A stretch of DNA of 64,000 nucleotides from Effrenium voratum (GCA_963377175.1 CAUJNA010002868.1:45001-109000), one strand, 5' to 3'; counted from the first letter of the stretch, positions 1 to 9,057 are shown. Made by a program: numbers and translations. The notes: generated by a model from the sequence alone, not told the origin.

Positions 1-143
1 TATGAGCATACAGCATATGCCCTATGAGCATACAGCATATGCCCTATGAGCATACAGCATATGCGCTATGAGCATACAGCATATGCCCCATGAGCATACA
101 GCATATGCCCTATGAGCATACAGCATATGCCCTATGAGCATAC
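1..143. repeat. 22-bp tandem repeat, about 6.5 copies
   Basis: Units beginning TATGAGCATACAGCATATGC start at 1, 23, 45, 67, 89 and 111 with a partial unit at 133; only single-base differences are seen between copies. There are no unique spacers, so this is not a CRISPR. The array may continue to the left of the window. It lies just outside the first viral gene, so it could belong to the viral terminus or to host DNA; the sequence does not decide. Bases 144-255 hold nothing I recognise. Confidence 0.9.
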
Positions 144-255
144 CCAGATGTGGTGCAAGCATCACTTTTACAGCATATCAAAATGCCTCCAAACCCCATT
201 GTTTTCAATGTTTCAACCCAACCCCAATCCCATAACCACCAAACACAAACAAAAA

Positions 256-269
256 TACTTAAAGAGAAA
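256..269 (+). promoter_or_regulatory. Putative early promoter motif of polB
   Basis: TACTTAAAGAGAAA ends 23 nt before the polymerase ATG and is followed by a TATA-rich stretch. The same core occurs at near-identical distance before four other genes of the island. Confidence 0.6.
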
Positions 270-292
270 ATACCTTATATAGTATAGATAAA

Positions 293-3200
293 ATGGCAGG
301 GGAATACGAAGCAGGTTATGTTATAGATTATCTTTTATCAAGTAAAGAAGCAACCATAAAAACAGGGAAGAATAACAAACCATTGAAAAAACTAATCATC
401 AACACCAAAGAATACTATTACAACAAAGACAAACCATTATCCTCATCACTTCAAAACAAACTCAATCAAGTCAGCAACACACAAGGTTTCAAACGATTTC
501 ATCTTCTAAAAAAAGCATCAAACACAATGAGAGGCATTAAAACAATCCAGAAATACAGATTAAAAATAGGAGCAAAAACATCAGAGACATTTTCGGCATT
601 GAAAGGGTATGCCAACACATATTCAATATCCAACATACCATTCAAGGGATACAAAGGATTAACATATCTTTTATGGCAAGAAAAGAAACTAACAGAGTTT
701 TTACAACAAGCAAAATCAATGAAACTACTGATTGATGTTGAGGTTCTGTTTGATAAAGTTAACCAGCAAGATGATGATGATGGAGAAGACGAACCAACTG
801 AGGAAAATATACAAATAAAACACGATATGAGGAGTAGGAGATACAACATTTTGAATGTAGGAGACTTGAAAAAAGCATTGGAAAATATGCCTAAAGATAT
901 TGAACTACAAATTGAAAACTCACCTTTGAAACATTCAGGATTGAAGATTAATAAGATTAACAAAATCACCATCCACTACGACAAATACAATCCGAACAGA
1001 GCAGGAAGATATATGGAACTACCAGAATGGATTTCAAAGAAAAAAGCATGTATCAACATTCAAAATGATGATGAATTATGTTTTAAATACTGTGTTTTAT
1101 GTAAATTTTATGAAGTCTTCAAGAAAGACCATCCACAACATATGAGACACTACAAGAAATTAATAACTACTGAAAGTCTAATTCAATGGGATGGTGTAAA
1201 TTTTCCAGCATCCAACGATGACATAGACCATTTTGAAGAAATCAATAACAAATCTATATCAGTTAATGTTTATGTTGAAGATGAGAACCAAACCATCAGA
1301 GCAGACAGAATAACAAAAATTGAAAGACCATCTTGTCATATTAATTTGTTACGAATTGAACAAAACAACACCGAACACTATGTTTTAATAAAAGATTTTA
1401 GTAGATTAGCAGGAAGACAAACAAACAAAACAACTAATAAAATGTTTTTTTGTAGTTTTTGTCAGCACGGTTTCAAGTCAGAAAAACTTTTAAATTCTCA
1501 CTTAATAAAAGGTTGTATGGCAAATGACATTCAACAAACAAAAATGCCAGAAGAAGGAACAACAATGAAGTTTGAAAAGCATTTTAAGAAACTGAAAGCG
1601 CCCTTTGTTATTTACGGTGATTTTGAATGTTTAACAACAGAAACATCAGATGGAATAAAGGGAACATACCCTATGCAACCAAAGGGAGCATACCAGAACC
1701 ATAAACCCAGCGGTTATATGCTTAACCTTGTTAATGCTTATAGTGGAGAAATGAAACCATTTTTATATAGAGGCCAAGATTGTATGGATAAATTTTGTGA
1801 TACATTAAACAATATTAGAGACGATGTAATGAAACAAATGAAAAATCCAAAAGATATGATTATGTCAGATTTAGATGAAATTAAACATTTAGAAGCTAAA
1901 AAGTGTTTCTTATGCAATGGCACTTTTGACAACAGAGTAGAAGCGAAAAAGAAAGTTGCTGACCATTGCCACTTTACTGGATTATACAGAGGAGCGGCAC
2001 ATATGAAATGCAATATAGACTATTGTTTTAAAAAATATCATATACCAGTATTCTTTCACAATCTTAAAAACTATGATGCTCACCTAATAATTTCTAATCT
2101 TGAAAAGTTAAATACAAAGAAAGAACAAATATCAGTAATAGCACAGAACAGTGAGAAGTTTATTACATTTTCATTAAACAGACTTGAATTTAAGGATAGT
2201 TTCAGTTTCTTGTCATCATCATTAGATAAACTTGTTAAATTAACAAAATATGAAGATAATAAATTAAGGGACAACTGGCAGGAACATTTTAAATATAGTG
2301 TCAAAGGCAAATACATTAAAAACGAAAAAGATTTATTTTTACTGACAGAAAAGGGAGTTTATCCTTATGATTATTGTAATGACTTCAATAAATTTAATGA
2401 CACTGAATTACCAGAAAAGAAACATTTTTACAGTAGATTGAGCGAAGAAGATATAAGCGACACAGACTACGAAAGAGCAAAACTAATATGGAAGCACTTT
2501 AACATCAAAAACCTTGGTGAATATCATGATTTATATCTAGAAACCGATGTGTTATTATTAACAGATGTATATGAGAATTTCAGAAAACAATGTCTAACAG
2601 ATTATGAATTAGACCCCGCCCATTACTACACTTTGCCTAACTTTGCTTGGGACGCGATGCTATTAAAAACAGGAATTGAACTTGAACTTTTACACGATGA
2701 AGAAGTTTATAAAATGATAGAGCAAGGACTAAGAGGTGGTATGTGTCAGGTTTCAATGAGAAAAGCAACTGCTAATAATAAGTATATGGGAGATGCTTAT
2801 GATGAAACAAAGCCGTCGTCCTACATCAATTATTTAGATGCTAATAATCTTTATGGTCTGGCAATGTGTAAGAAACTACCATACAAGAAAATAAGATTTG
2901 TAAAAGATAATTTCTCAGAAGAAGACATTAAATATTACAATAGTGATTACAGTAGCAAAGGATATATTTTAGATGTTGATTTAGAATATCCGAAAGAATG
3001 CCACGACAAACATACTGATTACCCATTAGCACCAGAAATTATGAGTGTATCAGCAGATATGCTTAGTGATTATCAGAAAGAAACCTACAAAGCATATCAT
3101 TTTAATCATGCTCCAAAAGATGAGAAAACAAACAAGTTGATACTAAATGTTATGGATAAACAAAATTATGTTTTACATATTGACATTTTAAAATTCTATT

Positions 3201-4111
3201 TGAAACAAGGACTTAAAATCAAGAAAATAAACAGAGTAATAGAATTTAGACACAAGCAATGGTTGAAACCGTGGATTGACTTTAACACAGAGAAACGAAA
3301 GGACGCTACAAGCGACTTTTCAAAAGATATGTACAAATTAATGAACAACGCTGTATACGGCAAGACTATGGAAAATGTGAGAGAACACATTGACTTTGAG
3401 CTGGTTGATACACCTGAACGCTACCAAAAATGCGTTAATAATCCTAATTTCAAATACAGGCATATCATCAATGAAAATCTTATAGGAGTTGAAAAAGCAA
3501 AAAGTGTAGTTAAATTGAATAAACCAATATATGTAGGAATGAGTATTTTAGATTTATCAAAACAACATATGTATTCATTTTACTATGACATTATGAAACC
3601 GAAATATAAAAATAATATCAGAATGTTATATACTGATACTGACAGTTTTGTATTACATATTAAAACCGAAGATGTATATGATGACTTTAATGACATTAAG
3701 GATTATATGGATTTCAGTGGTTATGACCCTAAACACAAATGTTATGATAAAACAAACAAGAAGAAACTTGGTTGCTTTAAGGATGAAGCCGACGGCAAGA
3801 TTATAACAAACTTTATAGCATTGAAACCTAAATCATACTGTTTCAAGATACATAATGAATCAAAAGAAGAGAAGAAGAGCAAGGGAATAGTTAAGCACAA
3901 AGTTAAGAAAGAACTGTCATATAATTCTTATGATGACACACTCAAAAACAATAATTGCGACACTATAACATTCAACAGCATAAGAAGTAAAGCCCATCAA
4001 ATATACAGCATCCAACAAACAAAACAATCGCTCAGTGCCTATGAGAATAAGAGATGGTATAAGGATAGTATTAATTCACTTCCCTATGGACATTATCTTA
4101 TAGCACAGTAG
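293..4111 (+). CDS. polB: Protein-primed family B DNA polymerase (Polinton type)
   Basis: A 1,272-residue polymerase of the pPolB family (DNA_pol_B_2), which replicates linear viral DNA from a terminal protein. The 3'-5' exonuclease motifs are visible: YGDFE (D443), NLKNYD (D595) and the YLETD region (D752). Polymerase motif A is YLDANNLYG (D849), motif B MNNAVYGKT (1017-1025) and motif C YTDTDS (D1115, D1117). All catalytic acids are kept. The first ~430 residues are lysine- and asparagine-rich and carry a C2H2-like finger (CSFCQHGF...H..KGC); a second Cys/His cluster (CFLCNGTF ... DHCHFTGLYRG) sits between ExoI and ExoII, as in other Polinton polymerases. A separate terminal-protein gene is not evident; the N-terminal extension is a candidate. 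No internal stop or frameshift. A TACTTAAAGARA motif precedes it, in keeping with early expression. Family assignment is very secure. Confidence 0.97.
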   Translation: MAGEYEAGYVIDYLLSSKEATIKTGKNNKPLKKLIINTKEYYYNKDKPLSSSLQNKLNQVSNTQGFKRFHLLKKASNTMRGIKTIQKYRLKIGAKTSETFSALKGYANTYSISNIPFKGYKGLTYLLWQEKKLTEFLQQAKSMKLLIDVEVLFDKVNQQDDDDGEDEPTEENIQIKHDMRSRRYNILNVGDLKKALENMPKDIELQIENSPLKHSGLKINKINKITIHYDKYNPNRAGRYMELPEWISKKKACINIQNDDELCFKYCVLCKFYEVFKKDHPQHMRHYKKLITTESLIQWDGVNFPASNDDIDHFEEINNKSISVNVYVEDENQTIRADRITKIERPSCHINLLRIEQNNTEHYVLIKDFSRLAGRQTNKTTNKMFFCSFCQHGFKSEKLLNSHLIKGCMANDIQQTKMPEEGTTMKFEKHFKKLKAPFVIYGDFECLTTETSDGIKGTYPMQPKGAYQNHKPSGYMLNLVNAYSGEMKPFLYRGQDCMDKFCDTLNNIRDDVMKQMKNPKDMIMSDLDEIKHLEAKKCFLCNGTFDNRVEAKKKVADHCHFTGLYRGAAHMKCNIDYCFKKYHIPVFFHNLKNYDAHLIISNLEKLNTKKEQISVIAQNSEKFITFSLNRLEFKDSFSFLSSSLDKLVKLTKYEDNKLRDNWQEHFKYSVKGKYIKNEKDLFLLTEKGVYPYDYCNDFNKFNDTELPEKKHFYSRLSEEDISDTDYERAKLIWKHFNIKNLGEYHDLYLETDVLLLTDVYENFRKQCLTDYELDPAHYYTLPNFAWDAMLLKTGIELELLHDEEVYKMIEQGLRGGMCQVSMRKATANNKYMGDAYDETKPSSYINYLDANNLYGLAMCKKLPYKKIRFVKDNFSEEDIKYYNSDYSSKGYILDVDLEYPKECHDKHTDYPLAPEIMSVSADMLSDYQKETYKAYHFNHAPKDEKTNKLILNVMDKQNYVLHIDILKFYLKQGLKIKKINRVIEFRHKQWLKPWIDFNTEKRKDATSDFSKDMYKLMNNAVYGKTMENVREHIDFELVDTPERYQKCVNNPNFKYRHIINENLIGVEKAKSVVKLNKPIYVGMSILDLSKQHMYSFYYDIMKPKYKNNIRMLYTDTDSFVLHIKTEDVYDDFNDIKDYMDFSGYDPKHKCYDKTNKKKLGCFKDEADGKIITNFIALKPKSYCFKIHNESKEEKKSKGIVKHKVKKELSYNSYDDTLKNNNCDTITFNSIRSKAHQIYSIQQTKQSLSAYENKRWYKDSINSLPYGHYLIAQ

Positions 4112-4127
4112 TAACAATATACAAATA

Positions 4128-4140
4128 TACTTAAAGAAAT
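4128..4140 (+). promoter_or_regulatory. Putative early promoter motif
   Basis: TACTTAAAGAAAT lies in the gap after polB and ends 23 nt before the ATG at 4164, followed by AT-rich sequence. It matches the motif before polB. Confidence 0.6.
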
Positions 4141-4163
4141 AATTATATTATATATTAAGTAAA

Positions 4164-4550
4164 ATGACCTGCTTTATTGTAGATGGCAATAAAAAGAAAA
4201 TTTCTATGACAAATGATGAATTTGATTTGTTGTGGAATTCTATTGAGGGTGAAGTTTCAGACTTCAGCACGGATACAGAGGAAGAAATTAAAAAGGCAAA
4301 GGAAAAGGAAAGTAAGAAAAAATATAATGATGTATTGAACAAGAAATATAAAGAAGAAGGATACTTTAAAGAGTATTTTATAGAAAATGATAAGTCATTA
4401 GAATGTGAAAGATGCGGTTGTATGATTAAAAATAAGTCTAATATGGCAAAGCATTTAAGGACTGATAAATGTAAAAGAATTCATAGAGAAAGAGCATATC
4501 AGAATGCTGTTGAGAAAGTATGTTATAAATATTTAACTAATACAAATTGA
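4164..4550 (+). CDS. Small charged protein with one C2H2-like zinc finger
   Basis: A 128-residue, lysine/glutamate-rich protein. Its C-terminal half has CERCGCMIKNKSNMAKHL followed by KC, a finger with C-x2-C spacing, one clear His and a final Cys. The middle is a predicted charged helix. It follows polB on the same strand and has its own copy of the early promoter motif. The finger resembles those in several other small genes of this island. A DNA-binding or regulatory role is likely but inferred; I do not recognise a specific family. Confidence 0.75.
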   Translation: MTCFIVDGNKKKISMTNDEFDLLWNSIEGEVSDFSTDTEEEIKKAKEKESKKKYNDVLNKKYKEEGYFKEYFIENDKSLECERCGCMIKNKSNMAKHLRTDKCKRIHRERAYQNAVEKVCYKYLTNTN

Positions 4551-4573
4551 TAATATATTATATAAAAATATTG

Positions 4574-5512
4574 TCAATTTACCAATAATAACTCGTGCCT
4601 ATTGTATTTTTTAGGTCTTCCTTCAATTTCATAATATTTATTAAGCATCATATCACGGCCAATATTTGTGATGGTGAATGTGTTGTTTGTCCAACGGCTT
4701 GTGGTTTCTTTCCTTGATGTGTAATTACCTTTTCCTTTGTTATAAATTTTGACTTTATCACCGACATTTAGTTTAGGATACTTTCTTAAATATTTCTCTT
4801 TCATTAATGAGTTCGCCTTCGCTTCCACTGCGTTTTCGTCTTTGTGTGCTTCATCAGGTGTAAGTTTTGTCGTTCCGTGTGTCATTTGTTGATTATACTT
4901 GTTTAAGACTGCCTGCAATAAACTCGTCCAAGTTCTATCAGTCGCTTTTATTCTGTCTCCCAACATCTTTTTAACTGTGCGAATTGAGCGTTCAGCAACA
5001 TTAGCGTGTGTCAATGTTATGATGCTTCTTATTGCTTCACTTTTTAAATACTCTTGCAATTTCTTATATGCGAATGCCCCGTCATCATCTGTATAAATAC
5101 TCATCGGATGACCTAATACTTTGAAGCATTGAAGTATTGCTTTATAAACAGTCTCACCGTCTCTAACCTTCATCGGTTCAATGTGTAGTTTCTTACTGAA
5201 TATATCTATACATATTAATCCATATCTCGGACTGCTTAAATCTGATGTGCCCGTTGCCTTCATCAGTGAAATCATATCCATTATGTCTAACTGATATTCA
5301 TATCTTGCGAAAGGTGCTGAAAAACTGTTGTATTTACTGTATCCTTTCTCTTGTTTAGAAGGTTGCTTCTTCAACCAATCGCCCACTTCCTTTAAAGTAA
5401 ATGATGCTTCTGTTTTATTCGCTTGTTTGTATAACTCATTAACCGAACCGAAGCCAGTTTGGACATCATAATACAGTTTATGTAAAATTTGCTCTTTTGT
5501 TAATCTTGACAT
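4574..5512 (-). CDS. int: Retrovirus-like (rve family) integrase
   Basis: A 312-residue DDE integrase of the kind carried by Polintons/Mavericks and some virophages, which inserts the viral genome into host DNA. The catalytic core has YQLDIMDM (first Asp about 76), IYTDDDGAF (second Asp about 142) and NVAERSIRTVK (Glu174). An N-terminal helical region (1-60) precedes it, and the C-terminus (about 245-312: LNVGDKVKIYNKG ... WTNNTFTI) looks like the SH3-like DNA-binding fold of this family. It ends 24 nt from the convergent zinc-finger gene. No early motif is seen upstream. The intact triad supports integration by this element's own enzyme. Confidence 0.95.
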   Translation of the reverse strand: MSRLTKEQILHKLYYDVQTGFGSVNELYKQANKTEASFTLKEVGDWLKKQPSKQEKGYSKYNSFSAPFARYEYQLDIMDMISLMKATGTSDLSSPRYGLICIDIFSKKLHIEPMKVRDGETVYKAILQCFKVLGHPMSIYTDDDGAFAYKKLQEYLKSEAIRSIITLTHANVAERSIRTVKKMLGDRIKATDRTWTSLLQAVLNKYNQQMTHGTTKLTPDEAHKDENAVEAKANSLMKEKYLRKYPKLNVGDKVKIYNKGKGNYTSRKETTSRWTNNTFTITNIGRDMMLNKYYEIEGRPKKYNRHELLLVN

Positions 5513-5576
5513 ATATTATTAGATACAAATTAAATATATTTTAACCAAAAACGGTTTAAAGCAATGATAAGTTTAT

Positions 5577-6227
5577 ATGATAGGAATGGAGAAAAACAGA
5601 TATGAAAATGGTAAGATTTACAAAGTCATAGACAATGGTTATAACTTATGTTATATAGGAAGCACTTGTGAAGAATTAAGTCAAAGAATGGCAAGACACC
5701 GAAGTTTCTACAAAAGTTATGTAAATAAACATATTCAAGGAAGAACAGGTAGAAACAGTATTTATGATATGTTTGATGAATATGGTGTTGATAATTGTAA
5801 GATAGAACTTATTGAAGAATGCCCCTATAATACCAAAGAAGAACTTTTAAGACAAGAAGGAGTTTTCATACAACAGACTGACTGCATAAATAAACGAGTG
5901 GAGGGAAGAACAAGGAAGGAGTATTATGAGAAAAAGCGCGATGTATTGTTAGAGAACAAGAAAGACTACTACAAAAAGAAAGAAAGTGAGTTTAAGCAGA
6001 AAGTTATATGCGTTTGTGGTGCTATTGTTTGTGTCAAAGAAAAACCAATTCACGAAAAGAGGTCAAAGCATCAACAATATTTAAAAGAAAAAGAGGACAT
6101 CAACAGTGGTTTATGTAAAGATAAAATAATTTGTTTGTGTGGTTCCATTGTTCCTAAAAGAAAACTCTATAGACACGAGAAAACAGAAAAGCATATTAAC
6201 CATCAAACTATAATAGAAAACCAATGA
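5577..6227 (+). CDS. GIY-YIG endonuclease with C-terminal Cys/His fingers
   Basis: A 216-residue protein. Residues about 11-100 form a GIY-YIG nuclease domain: GKIYKVI ... CYIGSTCEELSQRMARH, then a conserved Glu in the RQEGVFIQQ region. The C-terminal part has two fingers of the type C-x-C-x11-H-x4-H (CVCGAIVCVKEKPIHEKRSKH and CLCGSIVPKRKLYRHEKTEKH). It shares EGRT-x-K-x-Y and overall layout with the second GIY-YIG protein of this island (14,468-15,028), so the two are paralogues. It is free-standing, not inside an intron. Possible roles are homing of itself or neighbouring DNA, cleavage of a competing genome, or resolution of replication intermediates; none can be chosen from sequence. Confidence 0.9.
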   Translation: MIGMEKNRYENGKIYKVIDNGYNLCYIGSTCEELSQRMARHRSFYKSYVNKHIQGRTGRNSIYDMFDEYGVDNCKIELIEECPYNTKEELLRQEGVFIQQTDCINKRVEGRTRKEYYEKKRDVLLENKKDYYKKKESEFKQKVICVCGAIVCVKEKPIHEKRSKHQQYLKEKEDINSGLCKDKIICLCGSIVPKRKLYRHEKTEKHINHQTIIENQ

Positions 6228-6266
6228 CTAATTCTTAATATTTATGAATAAATATTAAGAAGTATT

Positions 6267-6551
6267 TTAACTTTTATCTTCTTCTATAATATCATCAAAA
6301 GTTAAATCATTTTCCCATAACTTTCCAATACATATTATTTTAAACTGTTCTTTTTCAATGTCTATCTTCTTTTTCTCCATATCATTAAATATATCTGATT
6401 TCTTATAACATTCTCCACAAATATTAATATAATGTTTATGGTAATAACTCATTCTATGTATTTTTTCAATTAATCCTCTATCATTTTTAACGTCTTTTTC
6501 AAAATCCAAATTGTTTCCTGTAATTTTACAACCGCATTTTAATGTAGTCAT
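6267..6551 (-). CDS. Small zinc-ribbon-like protein
   Basis: A 94-residue protein with CGCK near the N-terminus and ICGECYKK about 40 residues later, with His residues between (HRMSYYHKHYI). This CxC ... CxxC arrangement suggests a bound zinc. The C-terminal half is acidic and helical. It is the most downstream gene of a leftward cluster of small genes, and it is the only leftward gene with the early promoter motif. No family recognised. Confidence 0.7.
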   Translation of the reverse strand: MTTLKCGCKITGNNLDFEKDVKNDRGLIEKIHRMSYYHKHYINICGECYKKSDIFNDMEKKKIDIEKEQFKIICIGKLWENDLTFDDIIEEDKS

Positions 6552-6574
6552 TAGTTCTTATTATATATATGGTC

Positions 6575-6587
6575 ATTTCTTTAAGTA
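6575..6587 (-). promoter_or_regulatory. Putative early promoter motif (minus strand)
   Basis: Read on the minus strand this is TACTTAAAGAAAT, ending 23 nt before the ATG at 6551, the same geometry as before polB. Confidence 0.6.
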
Positions 6588-6598
6588 GTTTTTTTTAT

Positions 6599-6925
6599 TT
6601 AATCATTTATTTCGTATTTTCCTTCTTCGTTCTTAAACAGTTTGTAATATTCTAATGTTTCAGATTTTGGTTGTTTAATACGCCCTTTGTTTAACATTTC
6701 CATATATTGTTTCTGCTTATCTTCAAACGAACCTGCAGGACGTCCTATTTGTTTCTTTTGAAAGATTTTATCCATCTTATCCTTATCGTCTTCGTTATTG
6801 CTTTTAGGTTGGTTTATTTTTTCATCGATATTCTTAATAAGTTCAGTTAATGTTTTAATATTCTTACTAATAATTATAATCTTTTTCATTAAATCGTTAA
6901 TTGTAGAATCATCATTTTCTGACAT
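6599..6925 (-). CDS. Coiled-coil small protein with GRPAG motif
   Basis: A 108-residue protein. Residues 1-50 are heptad-like and Ile/Lys/Asn-rich (likely coiled coil). A basic segment KKQIGRPAGSF follows, which resembles an AT-hook core (GRP) but has A instead of R after P. It ends with a charged tail. The upstream region is almost pure A/T and has no TACTTAAAG motif. Function unknown; DNA binding is only a suggestion. Confidence 0.65.
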   Translation of the reverse strand: MSENDDSTINDLMKKIIIISKNIKTLTELIKNIDEKINQPKSNNEDDKDKMDKIFQKKQIGRPAGSFEDKQKQYMEMLNKGRIKQPKSETLEYYKLFKNEEGKYEIND

Positions 6926-6998
6926 TTCTATATATAAATATTTATATATATTTATTTATTTATGCGTTTGAAGTGGTGTTAAATCTACTCCTTAAATG

Positions 6999-7364
6999 CT
7001 AATTTTTCATCATTTGTTTAATAGTTTCTTGTGTTTCGTTATCGCCATTTTCCGATAGTGTTGCATCCTTACCCCATTTAAAAGTTATATTATGAGCATC
7101 GGTTTCTAAATTAATACTGTCTTTGGTTTTATCAATATTCATTTTCTTATCATTTTTAGATATTTTGAAACTTGTTGGAATACATGAACATTTACAATTT
7201 CCTTTCTTTTGTATTTCTAATTCATTTTTCATTTCTAACATCTTTTTGCACATAGGACAAGAAACCTGAATTACTGCTGTTTCTTTAACAATTTCTCCGC
7301 TATCTTCATCTGTTGAAGATACAGCTGGTTCTGTCTTATTCTTTTTGATTTTTTTCCTTCCCAT
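6999..7364 (-). CDS. Small Cys-rich protein, unknown
   Basis: A 121-residue lysine-rich protein with a central cluster CPMCKKM ... CKCSC, enough for one zinc site. The first 30 residues are basic then Ser/Thr/Glu-rich. Its start overlaps the end of the upstream gene (7336-7524) by 29 nt in another frame, so the two are probably transcribed together. No family recognised. Confidence 0.65.
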   Translation of the reverse strand: MGRKKIKKNKTEPAVSSTDEDSGEIVKETAVIQVSCPMCKKMLEMKNELEIQKKGNCKCSCIPTSFKISKNDKKMNIDKTKDSINLETDAHNITFKWGKDATLSENGDNETQETIKQMMKN

Positions 7365-7524
7365 CTATATTAATATTTATATTTTTAATATATTGTATCA
7401 TAAACTTAATTAATTCTAAAACAAAATAGCATACTTTCTTAAATCTATTATCTGTTATAACAACATCTTCTATATGTTGTACTTCATTTATTATATCAAT
7501 ATAATCTGAATAACTTCTATTCAT
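7336..7524 (-). CDS. Small hypothetical protein
   Basis: A 62-residue protein with a hydrophobic middle (VCYFVLELIKFMIQYI) that could be an amphipathic helix or weak membrane segment, and a basic tail. It overlaps the next leftward gene by 29 nt. The compact leftward arrangement supports it as a real gene, but there is no recognisable homology. Confidence 0.5.
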   Translation of the reverse strand: MNRSYSDYIDIINEVQHIEDVVITDNRFKKVCYFVLELIKFMIQYIKNININIDGKEKNQKE

Positions 7525-7543
7525 ATTAAATAATAAGATAAAT

Positions 7544-7705
7544 TTATTTTTTCATTTCTGTCTTTCTTTTCTTATAAAGTTTTTTCATCGTATCGTCTTT
7601 ATTCCATCTCTGTTCTACAAATTTCTGATGATGTTTTGAATTTAGATGTTTAAATAAATACTTGCTATCGTAAGTTTTACAACAATTACAATGGATAACA
7701 GTCAT
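7544..7705 (-). CDS. Mini zinc-finger protein (53 residues)
   Basis: A short ORF with one finger near the start: HCNCCKTYDSKYLFKHLNSKHH, i.e. C-x2-C-x10-H-x4-H, followed by a basic helix ending in KKRKTEMKK. The finger is of the same style as those in the GIY-YIG proteins. It sits 19 nt upstream of the neighbouring leftward gene and starts next to the hairpin-rich intergenic region. The intact finger within so short a frame argues that it is real. Confidence 0.65.
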   Translation of the reverse strand: MTVIHCNCCKTYDSKYLFKHLNSKHHQKFVEQRWNKDDTMKKLYKKRKTEMKK

Positions 7706-7820
7706 ATAATAATAAGATAAAATAATTATTTAGATTATTTAATCTTATTATTTCATGCATAATAGAATATTGATGGGGCACAGCACTTGGAGTTTTCATT
7801 TCAATTCTTCAAACTAATTA

Positions 7821-7905
7821 GCTTCAATGCTTACTGATTGAAGCAATGGGAACCTGTTCCGTTTTTATGATATTCACTACCAGCATATCATAAAAAAGAT
7901 GTTCC
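7821..7905. other. Cluster of perfect hairpins between divergent genes
   Basis: The region 7706-7967 separates the leftward small-gene cluster from the rightward ATPase gene and has no ORF. It holds GCTTCAAT (7821-7828) paired with ATTGAAGC (7837-7844), and TTTTATGATA (7863-7872) paired with TATCATAAAA (7886-7895). An outer pair GGAAC (7849-7853)/GTTCC (7901-7905) encloses the second stem. The flank is GC-richer than its surroundings. It could be a structured RNA, a bidirectional regulatory site, or a replication/packaging site. Confidence 0.6.
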
Positions 7906-7967
7906 ATTCAATAATAATTACAAGTTAATTTTTAAATATAATTTTCTATATATCTTTAATATCAATT

Positions 7968-8723
7968 ATGACAAACGTTCCAATAATAAAACCAATAAAT
8001 ATAACTGATTACGATTTCAAACAATCTAAATATGAACATGTACCAAAACTACCTTTTCGCTCAATTGTTGTTGCTTCATCAACGGGTGGCAAAACAGTTT
8101 TAATTCAAAACCTTATCCTAAATGTTTATAGGGACTGCTTCGCTCGTATATTCATTTTTAGTCCGTCTGTTCATAATGACCCTACCTTTGTTGAAGTCAA
8201 GAAATATCAAAAAGATAATATGAAGGTTGATGATGAAAAAGAAAAGTTGTATTATGACACCTACCAACCTGAAGAACTGGAAGAAATAATTAACACACAA
8301 AGAAAGATAATTCATTATATGAAAGAACAGAAGATGAAGAAACTACATTCAATTTTAATCATAGTTGATGATTTTGCAGACGACCCTAGATTTGTTAGAT
8401 ACAGCAAGTTATTACATGGACTGGCAACGAGAGGCAGACACGACGCCATTAGTTTTTGTTTAAGCGTTCAAAAATATCGTGTCCTAGCTCCAATCATTAG
8501 GTTGAATTCTAGTTCGTTGTATATCTTCAAGTTAAAGAATGTATCAGAGTTAATGTCATTCATTGAGGAAAACTCCGCCATCGTTGATAAAGAGCAACTG
8601 TTAAATATGTATCATAAAGCAGTAGATGATAAGCCCTACTCCTTCTTTTATGTTAATATGAATTCCAAAGATGTTAATAATATGTTTTATGTTAGATTTG
8701 AGAAAGCTTTTAAAATAAAATAA
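7968..8723 (+). CDS. A32/FtsK-HerA-type genome packaging ATPase
   Basis: A 251-residue ATPase that pumps DNA into the capsid. Walker A is SSTGGKT (37-43), Walker B ILIIVDD (130-136), followed by the conserved TRGRH (155-159) and SVQKYR (166-171) sensor region typical of packaging ATPases of Polintons, virophages and NCLDVs. Length is normal for the group. It is the first gene of a short rightward set. The last 38 bp, including the codons for YVRFEKAFK and the stop, are repeated after the next gene (see the repeat entry). Assignment secure. Confidence 0.95.
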   Translation: MTNVPIIKPINITDYDFKQSKYEHVPKLPFRSIVVASSTGGKTVLIQNLILNVYRDCFARIFIFSPSVHNDPTFVEVKKYQKDNMKVDDEKEKLYYDTYQPEELEEIINTQRKIIHYMKEQKMKKLHSILIIVDDFADDPRFVRYSKLLHGLATRGRHDAISFCLSVQKYRVLAPIIRLNSSSLYIFKLKNVSELMSFIEENSAIVDKEQLLNMYHKAVDDKPYSFFYVNMNSKDVNNMFYVRFEKAFKIK

Positions 8724-8725
8724 AT
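8688..8725 (+). repeat. 38-bp direct repeat, copy 1 (end of ATPase gene)
   Basis: Begins TATGTTAGATTTG and runs through the ATPase stop codon. Copy 2 is at 9070-9107 with 3 mismatches and would encode the same tail, YVRFEKAFK-x-K. The gene at 8743-9057 lies between the copies. Confidence 0.85.
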
Positions 8726-8742
8726 CTATTATATATTATAGA

Positions 8743-9057
8743 ATGTTAAAAATGATTCAAGAAAGAATATATGAAGAACCAGTAAGGTTTTTCGGTAGCG
8801 ATATACCAAAACAGATTCAGGAATACCGAAAGCAAAGACTACAACAATTAGTAGAGTGTGAATGTGGTGAAACTTTTTTAATGAAGGATGCTGTTAACCA
8901 TATTGAAAGTGATTGTCATATTACTTTTAAGGAAGCAGAAAAAATGAGGAAAGAATTAGAAGAACATATTCGTATAGAAAATGATACTGATAGTGATAGT
9001 GATAATTATAGTGATAATTATAGTGATGGTGGTTCAACAAGAGTGCCAGATGATTAA
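8743..9057 (+). CDS. Small zinc-finger protein with acidic tail
   Basis: A 104-residue protein. Residues about 45-65 hold CECGETFLMKDAVNHIESDC (C-x-C-x11-H-x5-C), a finger like others in this island. The tail is a run of Asp/Ser repeats (DTDSDSDNYSDNYSD). It starts 19 nt after the ATPase stop. The gene is bracketed by 38-bp direct repeats derived from the ATPase 3' end, which suggests it was added as a unit. DNA or protein binding inferred. Confidence 0.7.
   Translation: MLKMIQERIYEEPVRFFGSDIPKQIQEYRKQRLQQLVECECGETFLMKDAVNHIESDCHITFKEAEKMRKELEEHIRIENDTDSDSDNYSDNYSDGGSTRVPDD

Noticed and set aside
1..143. CRISPR array
   Set aside because: Repeats are directly adjacent with no variable spacers, and the context is eukaryotic/viral.
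499..3390. Minus-strand ORFs inside polB (499-972, 1738-2013, 2080-2316, 3196-3390)
   Set aside because: Shadows of the polymerase gene: hydrophobic, low-complexity products typical of antisense AT-rich coding DNA.
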